From: Nanobdellota archaeon
GTDB lineage: Archaea > Nanobdellota > Nanobdellia > Pacearchaeales > GW2011-AR1
Assembly (NCBI GenBank): GCA_030648155.1
Contig: JAUSIK010000008.1
Coordinates: 1-64,000 of the forward strand
Reading direction: 5' to 3'
Length of the DNA stretch: 64,000 bases
The notes under the pieces are model-generated. The model ran no database searches. It had not been told where the DNA came from and saw only the letters and a list, made by a program, of their open reading frames with translations. Of this stretch, positions 42,993 to 53,020 are shown in pieces (position 1 is the first letter of the stretch; every line of letters starts with the position of its first letter). Made by a program: the position numbers and the translations under genes.

Positions 42993-43054
42993 TTAATGTT
43001 TAACAATTATGGTTTAATAAACTTTTTCGTATCCACAATTTTATAAGCCATTTA

Positions 43055-43648
43055 TTAATTACTATTTCTCTTCTTAATTATTAGCCACACTACAATTATC
43101 AAAACAAGGATTGCAAGTATCCAAATCCAAACTGTAGATCCTGCGGATGTTTTTTCCTCAGTAGATTGAACCTCTTGGTTCGTTTCCACAGCAGGAACAA
43201 CAATTAAATCAATACTTCTTCTGTAGCTAAAAGCAAATCCAATAGTTGTACCTTCGCCTTGTGACTTTTGACTTTCTCCTTCAGCAATAATGGCATTAAA
43301 TAAAACTTTAATATTATGTTTATCCCCAACCTTTGCATTCTGGGGGATAATAACTTTAATCGGCGCTGCAACATTGTTATTTGCAGAGATTGAAAATATT
43401 GTACCTTGAGGGAAGGAAACATACTCTCCGCCCTCTTCAATAGTAGCTTTAACAGTAATATCTTGCGCTTCAATACCATAATTCTGTAGTGAAAATGCAG
43501 TTTCATATTCTTCTCCAGGATTTAGTCTTAGTTCAGTATTTTCAAATCCTACTGAAAATGAACTCACCCCAACAGATAACAAAGAAACTATTAACACACC
43601 TATTAGCAAAAACTGCGAACCCTTATTATTAAAATATTTATACTCCAT
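43055..43648 (-). CDS. Secreted Ig-like protein with C-terminal TM
   Basis: A protein of 197 residues. N-terminal signal peptide (FLLIGVLIVSLLSVGVSSFS), an Ig-like beta-sandwich (LRLNPGEEYETAFSLQNYGI, VIIPQNAKVGDKHNIKVLFN), a Ser/Thr/Glu linker, TM (WIWILAILVLIIVVWLIIK) and a very short basic tail. It is paralogous to 42294-42992. The start follows the stop of 43650-45053 by one base, so it is co-transcribed with that protein, the probable abundant surface component. It may be its membrane anchor; this is inference from coupling. Confidence 0.85.
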   Translation of the reverse strand: MEYKYFNNKGSQFLLIGVLIVSLLSVGVSSFSVGFENTELRLNPGEEYETAFSLQNYGIEAQDITVKATIEEGGEYVSFPQGTIFSISANNNVAAPIKVIIPQNAKVGDKHNIKVLFNAIIAEGESQKSQGEGTTIGFAFSYRRSIDLIVVPAVETNQEVQSTEEKTSAGSTVWIWILAILVLIIVVWLIIKKRNSN

Positions 43649-43649
43649 T

Positions 43650-45053
43650 TTAACCTATTATTACCTCCCATTGTTCCCCATCTGCGTCACAAGATGCACC
43701 ACATACATTATTTGCGCTATAAGCCGTATCGCTACCACCGGTTAAACAAGTCCCACCAGCACAACCATTAGCAGAATTTAATTGTTGCCATATACAAAAG
43801 AATAATTCATCCTGATTTGTTCCAGAAACATAAACACTGTCAGCATTAAATCCTAAAGTAAATCCAAGAGCATCGACATCTGTCAGAGCATTCCCTGTCA
43901 ATATGGCTGCTTCAAATGGAGCACTTCCGCCACCGCCGTTAGCATCGCATGCACCATTAGTACCAGGTGGAACTGCAGCTCCAGCCACATCCTCAACACT
44001 CATTGATTCCGCCTCTAATACTGCTGAAGGGAAATTATCTCCAATAAGATCTTGTGGACGAAGACTTAAAGTAGTAATTGGTAAATTTCCTCTATTTCTA
44101 AATGTCAAACCAGCATCACCATCAGTCAAGTCATTATCTGCTCCGACATTATCTGTACTTGTGACAGAAACTCCAGTCCAAGATAGTCTTTCCAACGGAT
44201 CAATATCCAATCCTGGAACAGTCAAATAATCCATTACATACGCTTCATCTGTTACATCCCAAGGTGCAACTACAAAATCAGTACTAGTTTTTGAGATTGA
44301 ATTTCCTTGGCTATCCTCGATATAAAGACTCCAAGTCCAAAAATGATTTTGAGCTGATTTTGCTGTAACAGAAGGTTCATCATAAAATTGCATTTGAACA
44401 TAACAGCGATATTTTCTCTGATTCGCAGATACACCATTCCCACGAGGAGATACTCCTGCACCATTATTACATTCAGGTACTACTGGCCCAGCAGCCCCGC
44501 CACAATCTATAGCATAACATGCCGCTGTTGCACCAGTCGGAAGTGTTCCTGAAACAGCATCTCTTGTCCTACACCCAGGCCCAGTACATCTAACTCCAAG
44601 TTGAGGAGAAGTAGCTCTAGCGGCAATTTGATAATTTGAAGCAGTAGGACTTCCAAATGGAATAATCGCAGGACAACTAGTAGCTGCTGCACAACTAGCC
44701 GGTAAACCCGGCAATTCATTTGGAGTAGCACCACCGAGATTAACATCCTGAGCAATAAACTCAACAACAGAATAAACTATCCCATTCGCTCCATCGGCAG
44801 CAGCAATTGGTTGAACATCTCTTACAGGGCTAGAGCCAATAAGGTTATTCGAAGAATCAACATCAGTCACCTCGAGTATATGAACAATATCCGGCGGAGA
44901 ATTCGAAATAGTAACTGAAGCATCGAAAGGAGCCTGTTGTGGTTCATCTCCCCAAACATGCCACCATTCATGACCTGCACTAGCAAAAGAACTCATAATT
45001 AATATTGTACTTAAAAAAACAAAACCTAATGATTTTCTTATTCCCATATTCAT
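43650..45053 (-). CDS. Probable major secreted surface protein
   Basis: A protein of 467 residues. Signal peptide (GFVFLSTILIMSSFASA, cleavage near residue 27). The mature part is rich in Ala, Gly, Asn, Asp and Cys, with several Cys pairs (CTGPGCRTRD, CAGGTCLTGG, NNVCGASCDADGEQW). A module FYDEP...WTWSLYIEDSQGN...GLTFRNRGNLPITTLSLRPQ resembles the C-terminal module of 45129-50762. There is no TM or visible anchor at the C-terminus. Codons are noticeably GC-richer than in neighbours, suggesting high expression. A strong promoter lies at 45091-45104. It is a candidate S-layer or matrix subunit, with the membrane protein at 43055-43648 as possible partner. Confidence 0.78.
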   Translation of the reverse strand: MNMGIRKSLGFVFLSTILIMSSFASAGHEWWHVWGDEPQQAPFDASVTISNSPPDIVHILEVTDVDSSNNLIGSSPVRDVQPIAAADGANGIVYSVVEFIAQDVNLGGATPNELPGLPASCAAATSCPAIIPFGSPTASNYQIAARATSPQLGVRCTGPGCRTRDAVSGTLPTGATAACYAIDCGGAAGPVVPECNNGAGVSPRGNGVSANQRKYRCYVQMQFYDEPSVTAKSAQNHFWTWSLYIEDSQGNSISKTSTDFVVAPWDVTDEAYVMDYLTVPGLDIDPLERLSWTGVSVTSTDNVGADNDLTDGDAGLTFRNRGNLPITTLSLRPQDLIGDNFPSAVLEAESMSVEDVAGAAVPPGTNGACDANGGGGSAPFEAAILTGNALTDVDALGFTLGFNADSVYVSGTNQDELFFCIWQQLNSANGCAGGTCLTGGSDTAYSANNVCGASCDADGEQWEVIIG

Positions 45054-45090
45054 CTCTTTTTATAATTCAACAATTACAAAACGCTTTTCT

Positions 45091-45113
45091 TTTTAAACCT
45101 TTCGATAAAAAAT
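45091..45113 (-). promoter_or_regulatory. Strong BRE/TATA promoter with GATA half-site
   Basis: On the minus strand CGAAAGGTTTAAAAAG (about 45089-45104) is a near-consensus BRE and TATA, about 40 bases before ATG 45053. Directly upstream lies half (GATAAAAAA) of the palindrome found at the gyrB and 15719 promoters. Confidence 0.65.
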
Positions 45114-45128
45114 AATAAAATAATTTTT

Positions 45129-48100
45129 CTAAGTACAACTTCCTTGAGGATCTGTCGTTTCATCTACAGGATAAGTTATCTCCCAAGGATTAGGGTTCTT
45201 TGCAGAATAAGCCTGGATCGGCAACCCTATAGGTATTTGTTTTAAGCAAAAGTACAAACTTCCTAAACCTTGTCCTTGTGAATTATCTCCTCGATTGATA
45301 TTAAATCCAGAAAAAGATAATTCCGTGTCATGAACCAATAGAGTTCCTAAAGTACATGAAGCATCAAATACTGCTGAATGCGCAGCAAAATTATTTACAC
45401 CAATATTGGAAGCTGGATTAGTCTCCCCAATAAGGTTTTTACCTTTTAGCTTAATACAATTAATATCAGTATTCCCAACATTTTTAATTTGCAAAGTTTT
45501 CTTTATGTTTAAATTATTTCCAGGAGCTAAACTTCCAAAATTAATGCTAGGATCATTAGTTAAATATTTTTCAGACGCGAGAGCAAAAGTTGCGGTAGTA
45601 TCTACACTCCATTGAGAATTTGAAGAATCCAAAACTGCCGACTTAACAGTCCATGTGCCAGGTTCATCATAATACCAAATATCAACGACACAAGAATATT
45701 CATATTTATTTAAATCGTCAGGATTAATCCTGATAAAACTACAAAAATCTGCATCTGTCCTGACTGTACCATCTAGGGGTGGAGTTGCAGTAAAGCTTCC
45801 TCTGACATTTCCTATCCTGCTAAAATCACCATAATTTTTTACTGTAGATTTAAAGGTTATAGGCTTACTAGTTGCAGGTTGTATAAATACATTTGCAGGT
45901 ACATTACTTAAAGAAGAAACCACTAGATTAATATTTACCGTAATCGTCCTTAATCCGCTAGTACAAGTAACTCCAGAACATTTATTCCCAGCCTTGTCCT
46001 CGGCAAAAACCTGAAAAGTCTTAACACCATTAATAGATCCTTTTTGATCAACATTTAATCTCCATTTATCCACGCCATATTTAAACAAATTACTATAGTA
46101 TAATTGTTGCACTTCATTTAAAGTCAATACCCTATCCCACATCATAACTTCATCAATATATCCATCAAAACCCCTGTCATTTCCATTCCTATTTCCTATT
46201 AAAATTGGGTTCACTAAACCTGTATTAACTCCAGGACCCCCAATATTAGTTGTTCCAACATTTAGTCCATTTAAATAAAATGTTGCAGTTCCAGCAACTT
46301 GATTGTAAATTACTGAAACGTAACTCCATTTATTTAACAAAGAATCTAAACTACTAGATTCTACCGCGACCCCATTATTAGCAACAACAATTTTATTCAT
46401 GCCTGCTCCAGCATCCTTAACATAAATAGTATATCCGTTAGTCCCTTCGGTATTTGCATTAGAACTATCAACAATTCTTCCTAATCCTCCGCCACCCAAA
46501 CTTCGTGGATTAATCCAGGCACTAATAGTATAAGACTTATCAGCATTAGCCCCAAAATTTAATGAATTAGAACCAACAATAGTAATCCTATCATTAACTC
46601 CATCAAAATTAAATGCTTTGCCATATTTTCCACTCGCTAATACTCCTGCCTCAAAAACACTTCCATCATTTCCATTTCCACTCATATCTTTAACTACGGT
46701 TGCACTCTCTCCAAGAAGAGCAACGTTATCTAAATTCATCAACAGTTTAGTTGAGCTATCAAAAATATTGTAGGGTGCACCATTCCAGTTAAATGTTACA
46801 GTTTTCAAATTTCTTTCAGTAATAATTGTCTCTATTTTTAGTGGCTCAATACTTATAGGGTCATTATTTGCAGGCGTAGGTGCTTGGAATACCAAAGTAG
46901 GGGAAGTGGTATCTACGCTAACTGTTCTAGATTCAGTTCCACATGGATTTCCAGAACACAAGTTTCCTACCCTATCACTGGCTAAAGTTTGAAAAGTATA
47001 ACTTCCCTCGACAAGGTTCTTTTTTTCAACAAATAATTTCCATTTCCCAACATCGTACTTGTATAAATTACTAATGTATAATTGTTGCACTTCACTTAAT
47101 GTTAATGCTCTATCCCACATTATAACTTCATCAATATATCCATCAAAATCTCTTGTTAAATCTTGATTACTTCCAATCACAATAGGATGAGCAGTATTCT
47201 TTCCAGGAATTTTATCATTTGGAAAATCTCCACTTCCAGCTAATACCCCGTCAACGTAAAAAGCATAGGTTGTAGTTGCATCATTTATATAATTAAAAAC
47301 AGCAACTACATGACTCCATTTATTTAACAAAGAAGCACCAGCTGAAGAATCAACTGAAGTCCCATCATTATTAAGGGTAAGTTGAGTTCCAGGACTTCTC
47401 AAATAAAATGAATATCCCCCTCCAGCGCTGATACCAGTGGACTTATCAACAATTCTTCCAAAATTATTTATTCCAGCAGATCGAGGATTAATCCATGCTG
47501 AAATTGTGTAAGACTTGTCAGCATTAGCCCCAAAATTTAAAGATCTCCTAGCACCAAGATTAATTCTATTATTATTTGCATCTACACTTCCAGCGAAGTT
47601 GTACGCCCCTCTGTATTTTCCATTAACAATAGTTGTCGCCCCAGTAGCAGTTCCATCATTCCCATTTCCACTCATATCTTTAACTACGGTTGCACTCTCT
47701 CCAAGAAGAGCAACGTTATCTAAATTCATCAACAGTTTAGTAGAACTGTCAAAAACATCACTTCCAACTCCATTCCATTTGAAAGTAACTTTTCCCAAAT
47801 CCTGAACAACAATATCAGTAAGCATTGAAAATTGACTTGCAACTGAATCTCCATTTGCTGGAGTAGGTGCCTGGAATGTTGAAACCGGCAACACCGAAGA
47901 TATTGTAACTGTTCTTAAATCAGTTCTGCATGTAATTGCAGAACATAAATTCCCTGCCTTGTCCTCGCCTATTGTTTGAAATTGATAAACCCCGTTTAAT
48001 AAATTCTGCTGAACATTTAATCTCCACTTATCCACATTAAACTTGTATAAATTACTGATATATAATTGTTGAATATCACTATCAGTTAAAGCCTTATCAA

Positions 48101-50762
48101 ACATCATAACTTCATCAATTAACCCATCAAAATCTCTGTTTAATCCATTATTATTTCCGATATAAATTGGATAATTATCCGAATCTGGTGTAGTGTCTGC
48201 AGTTAGAATAGCAGATCCTTTATTACTGCCGTCAACATAAAAAGTAATTTTAGAAGTGGGATTTTGTGAATATACTATTGCCACTTGTTGCCATGTATCC
48301 AAACTAATAATATTATTTGTAGGGGAGTTCACTGCTGTTCCATGTCCCGCGCCCAAATCATTTTCCTGATCTCTAATATAAAAAGTATAACCTCCGCTTC
48401 CAGCATTACTCGCGCCAGCAGATTTATCAACTATCTTTCCAAAATTTCCAGACGCACCTTGGCCAAAACCCCTAGGATTAATCCAAGCAACAATTGTGTA
48501 TGACTTATCGGTATTTAATCCAAAGTTCAAGGAAGCAGGAGTTCCAAGGCTAATTCTATTATTGTTAGCATCGACACTTCCAGCAAAATTATATGCTCCT
48601 CTGTACTTTCCATTAACAATAGTTGTTGCTCCAGTGGCAGTCCCATCATTCCCATTTCCACTCATATCCTTAATTGTAGGAGATGTATCTCCATTAATTC
48701 CAGTATTATCCATATTCAATAATAATTTTGTAAAACTGTCAAAAACATTTTTATCAACTCCATTCCATTTGAAAGTAACTGTTTTTAAATTTTTTTCAGT
48801 AATAGATGTATTTATCATTAAAAGAGAATTCGGATGGAATCCTGCCAATGGTGTCTGTCCAATTTCATTTGCAGGATTCCCGCCAGTTGAACTATCTAAA
48901 AAAATTAAATTTGGATTAGCACCATCAACTTCAATTATAATATTGTCTCCTCCAATTCTATCTCCATTTACATTGCTGTCTGCTGTTGTTCCAGTTTGGG
49001 GAATAATACTTGGATGGCTTATCAAATCAAACCTATAAGGAGTATGAATTGTAGTTCCGGTTTCTTTCCTAACATACTCTAATAGAAACTCACCTAATAG
49101 GTTTCCTGAACTATCTGTAATACCTAAATTAGTGGTAGTTAAACTAGGATCGTTAGCAACAGCGCTTAATCCAGCCCCTCCAACAGATATCCCATTTTCT
49201 TGTTGCAAATGAAGGTCAACATACCAATATTTATTTACAGTTCCAACAGCATTAGTATCATATCTTATAACTTCAGTAGCTCCTAAATCAGGGCTGTAAA
49301 GATTTACAACACTATTGAATGAACTTGGAATAAATTGAATATCGCTGTCAGATCCGCTTGTTATTGAATTCTTAATATTCCCAACAGCAGTACCTCCTAC
49401 AAGCACACCTGTAAGCAAATTATTTGCATCTACATTCTCTATATTAAAACCATCAGTACCAGTAATATAAAATCCGACTCCAATTCCACTTCCAACAATG
49501 TTAAGATTTTTAATATCTGGATTTGTTACAGAATTTATTTTAACCCCGAAACCATCTGTTAATGTAATTGTATTTCCATTTCCTTCAAGGAATATACTAC
49601 CGGCATTTATAACAATACATTCCCCGCTGGATGAACTTAATGGACTAGTTATTGTATAAGTCTTTCCGTTTGTATCCAAACTCCTGCAAGAATTTACATT
49701 CGTATTTACAGGCAAAGTAATAGTTGCTAATTGATTATTAGTATTGACATTTACAGAATTTCCTAAACTAGAGATATAATTTATTTTTATTGCATCAATA
49801 GTATGAGGGTTCCTATCATCAGTGGTAGGAGTACTTCCTCCAGTAGAAGCAGATTTAGTTTTTTCTATAACTTCTACTATCGATGTTAATCCACTACTAT
49901 CGGTAATTAAATCATTATAAATTATAGCCCCAGTTCTATCTTTAATATCGACGGTAACGCTAGCAACATTTGAAACAGGATTCCCATCATCTTGAACTTT
50001 TGTCTGAAAATACCTGCTAATAACTAATTGAGTTGGACATTGGGCGCCAATTGAACATGATGAATAAACCGAGCCATCAGCTGGAACACTATTTGTCAAA
50101 GTAAGTTTTGAAAGAGCATTTTGGGCAGTAGAAGATTCAACTAATACTTGGGATGAAATTTCAAAATCAGAATTAATCGCTTTAGCAGTTGCTGATTGAG
50201 TTCCGCTTCTTTTAACTATTAAATTAAATTTCCCAGATCGCGTATAGACATTATCTATAGTTATGCTCCTGGCTGTCCCCCCATTATTTTCAAAATAAAT
50301 TCCAGAGCTCCCAAGCTCTTCAGGTACCCCTTGTTTGATAATTTTACAATTCTTTATTATAACATTATTTCTACCAACAACTTCAATTCCTCTTGAAGTA
50401 GTACCTGCACTAGTCCCATACGTAATTGTATTGGCCTCTTTGTTAACACAATCGATAACTACGTTATCTGCATTGACAACAAAACAAGTAGAAGTAGAAC
50501 TGACAGGCCCAGTGAGGGCATATGTCCCGCCAATAGTTATTGTTCCACAAGTTGTCGGGGGAGCTAAAAAAATCTTATCATCATCAATTCCTAAAAACAG
50601 CTTCTCGCTTATAAATTGAAAAACATTAAACTCTCCTTGAAAAATATTAAATTCCCCTTCAAAAACAAAAGGCAAATACAATAAAATAAAAAATACTACC
50701 ACTATTATAACAAGAGCTAGAATTCTAATTACAATTAAGCTTTTTTCCTCTCTTTGATACAT
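45129..50762 (-). CDS. Giant surface protein with beta-helix and three LamG domains
   Basis: A protein of 1877 residues. N-terminal TM (IRILALVIIVVVFFILLYL), then two NosD-like beta-helix segments (about 70-200 and 360-490; VIDCVNKEANTITYG, IIIKNCKIIK-type turns). Three LamG-type domains follow, each introduced by FKWNGV or FNWNGA, containing DMSGNGNDG and closing with LYKF/LYKY. They lie at about 48760-48010, 47750-47030 and 46760-46070. Between them are LCSGNPC-type linkers. The C-terminal module (NFGSLAPGNNLNIKKTLQIK, ending YPVDETTDPQGSCT) resembles that of 43650-45053. There is no C-terminal TM, so it is anchored only at the N-terminus. The three LamG copies are near-identical in places at DNA level. 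Confidence 0.87.
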   Translation of the reverse strand: MYQREEKSLIVIRILALVIIVVVFFILLYLPFVFEGEFNIFQGEFNVFQFISEKLFLGIDDDKIFLAPPTTCGTITIGGTYALTGPVSSTSTCFVVNADNVVIDCVNKEANTITYGTSAGTTSRGIEVVGRNNVIIKNCKIIKQGVPEELGSSGIYFENNGGTARSITIDNVYTRSGKFNLIVKRSGTQSATAKAINSDFEISSQVLVESSTAQNALSKLTLTNSVPADGSVYSSCSIGAQCPTQLVISRYFQTKVQDDGNPVSNVASVTVDIKDRTGAIIYNDLITDSSGLTSIVEVIEKTKSASTGGSTPTTDDRNPHTIDAIKINYISSLGNSVNVNTNNQLATITLPVNTNVNSCRSLDTNGKTYTITSPLSSSSGECIVINAGSIFLEGNGNTITLTDGFGVKINSVTNPDIKNLNIVGSGIGVGFYITGTDGFNIENVDANNLLTGVLVGGTAVGNIKNSITSGSDSDIQFIPSSFNSVVNLYSPDLGATEVIRYDTNAVGTVNKYWYVDLHLQQENGISVGGAGLSAVANDPSLTTTNLGITDSSGNLLGEFLLEYVRKETGTTIHTPYRFDLISHPSIIPQTGTTADSNVNGDRIGGDNIIIEVDGANPNLIFLDSSTGGNPANEIGQTPLAGFHPNSLLMINTSITEKNLKTVTFKWNGVDKNVFDSFTKLLLNMDNTGINGDTSPTIKDMSGNGNDGTATGATTIVNGKYRGAYNFAGSVDANNNRISLGTPASLNFGLNTDKSYTIVAWINPRGFGQGASGNFGKIVDKSAGASNAGSGGYTFYIRDQENDLGAGHGTAVNSPTNNIISLDTWQQVAIVYSQNPTSKITFYVDGSNKGSAILTADTTPDSDNYPIYIGNNNGLNRDFDGLIDEVMMFDKALTDSDIQQLYISNLYKFNVDKWRLNVQQNLLNGVYQFQTIGEDKAGNLCSAITCRTDLRTVTISSVLPVSTFQAPTPANGDSVASQFSMLTDIVVQDLGKVTFKWNGVGSDVFDSSTKLLMNLDNVALLGESATVVKDMSGNGNDGTATGATTIVNGKYRGAYNFAGSVDANNNRINLGARRSLNFGANADKSYTISAWINPRSAGINNFGRIVDKSTGISAGGGYSFYLRSPGTQLTLNNDGTSVDSSAGASLLNKWSHVVAVFNYINDATTTYAFYVDGVLAGSGDFPNDKIPGKNTAHPIVIGSNQDLTRDFDGYIDEVIMWDRALTLSEVQQLYISNLYKYDVGKWKLFVEKKNLVEGSYTFQTLASDRVGNLCSGNPCGTESRTVSVDTTSPTLVFQAPTPANNDPISIEPLKIETIITERNLKTVTFNWNGAPYNIFDSSTKLLMNLDNVALLGESATVVKDMSGNGNDGSVFEAGVLASGKYGKAFNFDGVNDRITIVGSNSLNFGANADKSYTISAWINPRSLGGGGLGRIVDSSNANTEGTNGYTIYVKDAGAGMNKIVVANNGVAVESSSLDSLLNKWSYVSVIYNQVAGTATFYLNGLNVGTTNIGGPGVNTGLVNPILIGNRNGNDRGFDGYIDEVMMWDRVLTLNEVQQLYYSNLFKYGVDKWRLNVDQKGSINGVKTFQVFAEDKAGNKCSGVTCTSGLRTITVNINLVVSSLSNVPANVFIQPATSKPITFKSTVKNYGDFSRIGNVRGSFTATPPLDGTVRTDADFCSFIRINPDDLNKYEYSCVVDIWYYDEPGTWTVKSAVLDSSNSQWSVDTTATFALASEKYLTNDPSINFGSLAPGNNLNIKKTLQIKNVGNTDINCIKLKGKNLIGETNPASNIGVNNFAAHSAVFDASCTLGTLLVHDTELSFSGFNINRGDNSQGQGLGSLYFCLKQIPIGLPIQAYSAKNPNPWEITYPVDETTDPQGSCT

Positions 50763-50799
50763 CCCTAGAAAAACAAAAAGACGTTATTAAAGATTTCTA

Positions 50800-51204
50800 T
50801 CAGTCCCTAAATGTATTAAATAGAACTTCCCCTGAATAAAATCCATAATCTACATTAGGTGAAGCAATAACACTAAAAGAAACCCTCTCCTTCTCTCCGA
50901 TGCCTAATTTAATTTCTTCAGGAAAATCTAAAACCTTGCTTATATCACCTTCAACTTTAATAAAAATAATAACCGGAAAATTATAATCATTGGTCAAAAT
51001 AACATTTCTGCTCGAAGTACCTGGCCTTTGAATATTTCCGAACGTCAAAGCTGTGCCGTTAATCTCGAAACCAGCTTTATTTGTAATATTTACACTTGCA
51101 TATAAAACCTCTGATTGAATTTCTTTTTCAGTAAAAGAAAAAAATATGCTTGTTAACAATAAAAATAATGACATAAAAAATATAATATAAGAAAATTTTA
51201 TCAT
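50800..51204 (-). CDS. Small secreted Ig-like protein
   Basis: A protein of 134 residues. N-terminal hydrophobic signal or anchor (FSYIIFFMSLFLLLTSIFFS) followed by one beta-sandwich domain (LTFGNIQRPGTSSRNVILTN, EKERVSFSVIASPNVDYGFY, SGEVLFNTFRD). The closing FYSGEVLF resembles Ig-like chaperone or NEW3-type domains in which the protein is held near the membrane. It overlaps the stop of 51201-52325 by four bases (ATGA-type coupling), so the two are co-translated. No family can be named with confidence. Confidence 0.8.
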   Translation of the reverse strand: MIKFSYIIFFMSLFLLLTSIFFSFTEKEIQSEVLYASVNITNKAGFEINGTALTFGNIQRPGTSSRNVILTNDYNFPVIIFIKVEGDISKVLDFPEEIKLGIGEKERVSFSVIASPNVDYGFYSGEVLFNTFRD

Positions 51205-52325
51205 CTTTTCCTCTTCCCATTAGAATTTTTTCCCCTTAATGATTTCCATATAAAATAAATAATTAATAATACTATTATAATAGCTATTCCCCCTATTAAT
51301 GCTATGAATCCTAAATTGTAATCTTGTTCAATTATTTTCAGTGTTCCAGTGCCATAAGTTTTCTGATCCATATAATTTAGGACTATGTTCAAATCATAAG
51401 CTCCATTTAAATCTCTCGTATCAATAAAACCCTCTAATAAACCAGTATGCCAGGGTTCGAGTGTTATTGAAGGAGTTCGAAAAGCAATATTTTTAGTCGA
51501 ATTAGAAATATTGACATCAGCATAAATATTATTTATTTGTCCATTCCATTGGCTTTCAATTCCAATAAAAAACTTCTGAATATCTTTCCTTGGTAATTCA
51601 TTAGTAAAATTATTTATTTTAATAAATAGATATCCTATTCTAAAAGATCTATTGATTACTAAACTTTCTCCATAATCTAGTGTTAATTTTCCAATATAGT
51701 TCCCTGGTTTCATACCGCTAGTATTCAAAACTTTTTGCATATTCTTGCTTTGTCCTGCCTCAAGCATATTTGGGCTAAAAGGCATAAAGTGTACAGATTG
51801 ATCTCCCCCAATTTCATAGAATTCGACTTTCGAGTTAACATATAAACTTTCTTTTCCTCTATTGAATAAATCTACACCGACCAGTATAGAAGAATCAACA
51901 TTTCCATCTCCTAAATTAAAATCTGCCTCCAAATATCTTCCGGGATAAGGTACTTTAACAATTATCGTTCCTCTAATTTCTATCTTTGTTCCAATAAATT
52001 TTTCCTCTGATTTTTTTTCAGATAAGATAATAGAAATTCTATTAGGCCCAGGCCTAGGGGCTTTCACCGGCAGTTTAAGTTTTAAGTTGAAACTCCCGCC
52101 TCCTTCCACTTCATCATCGCTTAATTTAACATATTCAACTAAATCTCCCCCTACTTTAACTTCTACAATTTGATCAGGACTTTCAGAAATAACTGAAAAA
52201 GTAAATTCATACTCCTGCCCTGGAACAAAATCAATTTCAGTTATAGCCGGAGATATTCCCAAGGCTTGGACTCTAACGAGGCATATTAAAAAAATTCCCA
52301 AAAACAACATTCCTCTTTTCATCAT
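51201..52325 (-). CDS. WxIP-like Ig membrane protein (copy 1)
   Basis: A protein of 374 residues from ATG 52325 (MMKRGMLFLGIFLICLVRVQ, a signal peptide). Three Ig-like domains follow (ITEIDFVPGQEYEFTFSVIS; VKVPYPGRYLEADFNLGDGN; KFFIGIESQWNGQINNIYAD), then a TM (GFIALIGGIAIIIVLLIIYF) and a basic tail (GKNSNGKRKR). The architecture and the VPYPGRYLEAD segment match 53316-54572. A longer reading from 52367 would contain the TATA box (ACTATATAAAAGT, 52341-52353), so ATG 52325 is chosen. The layout (signal, Ig domains, TM, basic tail, next to a WxL-like protein) recalls WxL-interacting proteins of Firmicutes. Confidence 0.8.
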   Translation of the reverse strand: MMKRGMLFLGIFLICLVRVQALGISPAITEIDFVPGQEYEFTFSVISESPDQIVEVKVGGDLVEYVKLSDDEVEGGGSFNLKLKLPVKAPRPGPNRISIILSEKKSEEKFIGTKIEIRGTIIVKVPYPGRYLEADFNLGDGNVDSSILVGVDLFNRGKESLYVNSKVEFYEIGGDQSVHFMPFSPNMLEAGQSKNMQKVLNTSGMKPGNYIGKLTLDYGESLVINRSFRIGYLFIKINNFTNELPRKDIQKFFIGIESQWNGQINNIYADVNISNSTKNIAFRTPSITLEPWHTGLLEGFIDTRDLNGAYDLNIVLNYMDQKTYGTGTLKIIEQDYNLGFIALIGGIAIIIVLLIIYFIWKSLRGKNSNGKRKR

Positions 52326-52372
52326 AGTGAGTAGAAATAAACTTTTATATAGTTTTCCAAAATTCATAAAAA

Positions 52373-53020
52373 CTAAAGTAATGTTGTATCTGCAGTTGCT
52401 GTAATTGTAGTAGTCAATGCACCTGTTTGAGAATCAGCCGGAACAGTTATATTAAAATCAATTCTAATTGTATCAGCCGTATCTAAATAATTGAGTCTTG
52501 GGCAGAAATTAGTGGTTGTAGTGTTCACATCAAAAAATGCATATAAGTTTAACCCTGTTTCTCCAGTTCCAGTTGAATTTAGGCAGCTGCTGGCTTCCAA
52601 ATTTGTAACATTCCACTTAAATACAGGAGTTGTACCGCCAATGAAAGTGGCCGCAGCCTTGCTCGAAGACAAATTCAATGAAACATTAACATTTCCTAGA
52701 TTCTGCAGCCTTAAACCGCCGGCAGTTTGCAATGTCCAATTCCCCCCAGTAACATTTCCTGTTGCAAATGTTGTCAACGCTGCATGAGAAGACCCGCTGT
52801 TTACTCTTCCAGAACCATAATTAATAACATTAGTCGTAAAATTAATAACTGCTAATGTTTCAACAGTTAAATTGACTTCTCCAGTGCTTGTAGTAGTTGC
52901 ATATCCCGAAATCCTAGAACCTAATCCTCCAAAAAAGAAAAATGTAATTACTGCAAAAAATACTGCTATAATGGCAATAATTGTTAAAATTAGTATTAAA
53001 TTATTATTTTTACTTTTCAT
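52373..53020 (-). CDS. Anchored beta-rich surface protein (WxL-like module)
   Basis: A protein of 215 residues. N-terminal TM (LILILTIIAIIAVFFAVITFF), then one beta-rich domain: INYGSGRVNSGSSHAALTTF, a GGNWTLQTAGG segment with a WxL motif, LQNLGNVNVSLNLSSSKAAA, two Cys (SSCLN, FCPRL), and FNITVPADSQTGALTTTITA at the end. The same module (NFGSL..., LRNDGNALTNISL, ITVPSDEPPGN) closes the giant protein at 55016-64000. It is flanked by the two WxIP-like proteins and overlaps the tiny TM protein at 53017-53211 by four bases. The resemblance to TasA, camelysin or WxL proteins is structural and by eye only. Confidence 0.75.
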   Translation of the reverse strand: MKSKNNNLILILTIIAIIAVFFAVITFFFFGGLGSRISGYATTTSTGEVNLTVETLAVINFTTNVINYGSGRVNSGSSHAALTTFATGNVTGGNWTLQTAGGLRLQNLGNVNVSLNLSSSKAAATFIGGTTPVFKWNVTNLEASSCLNSTGTGETGLNLYAFFDVNTTTTNFCPRLNYLDTADTIRIDFNITVPADSQTGALTTTITATADTTLL

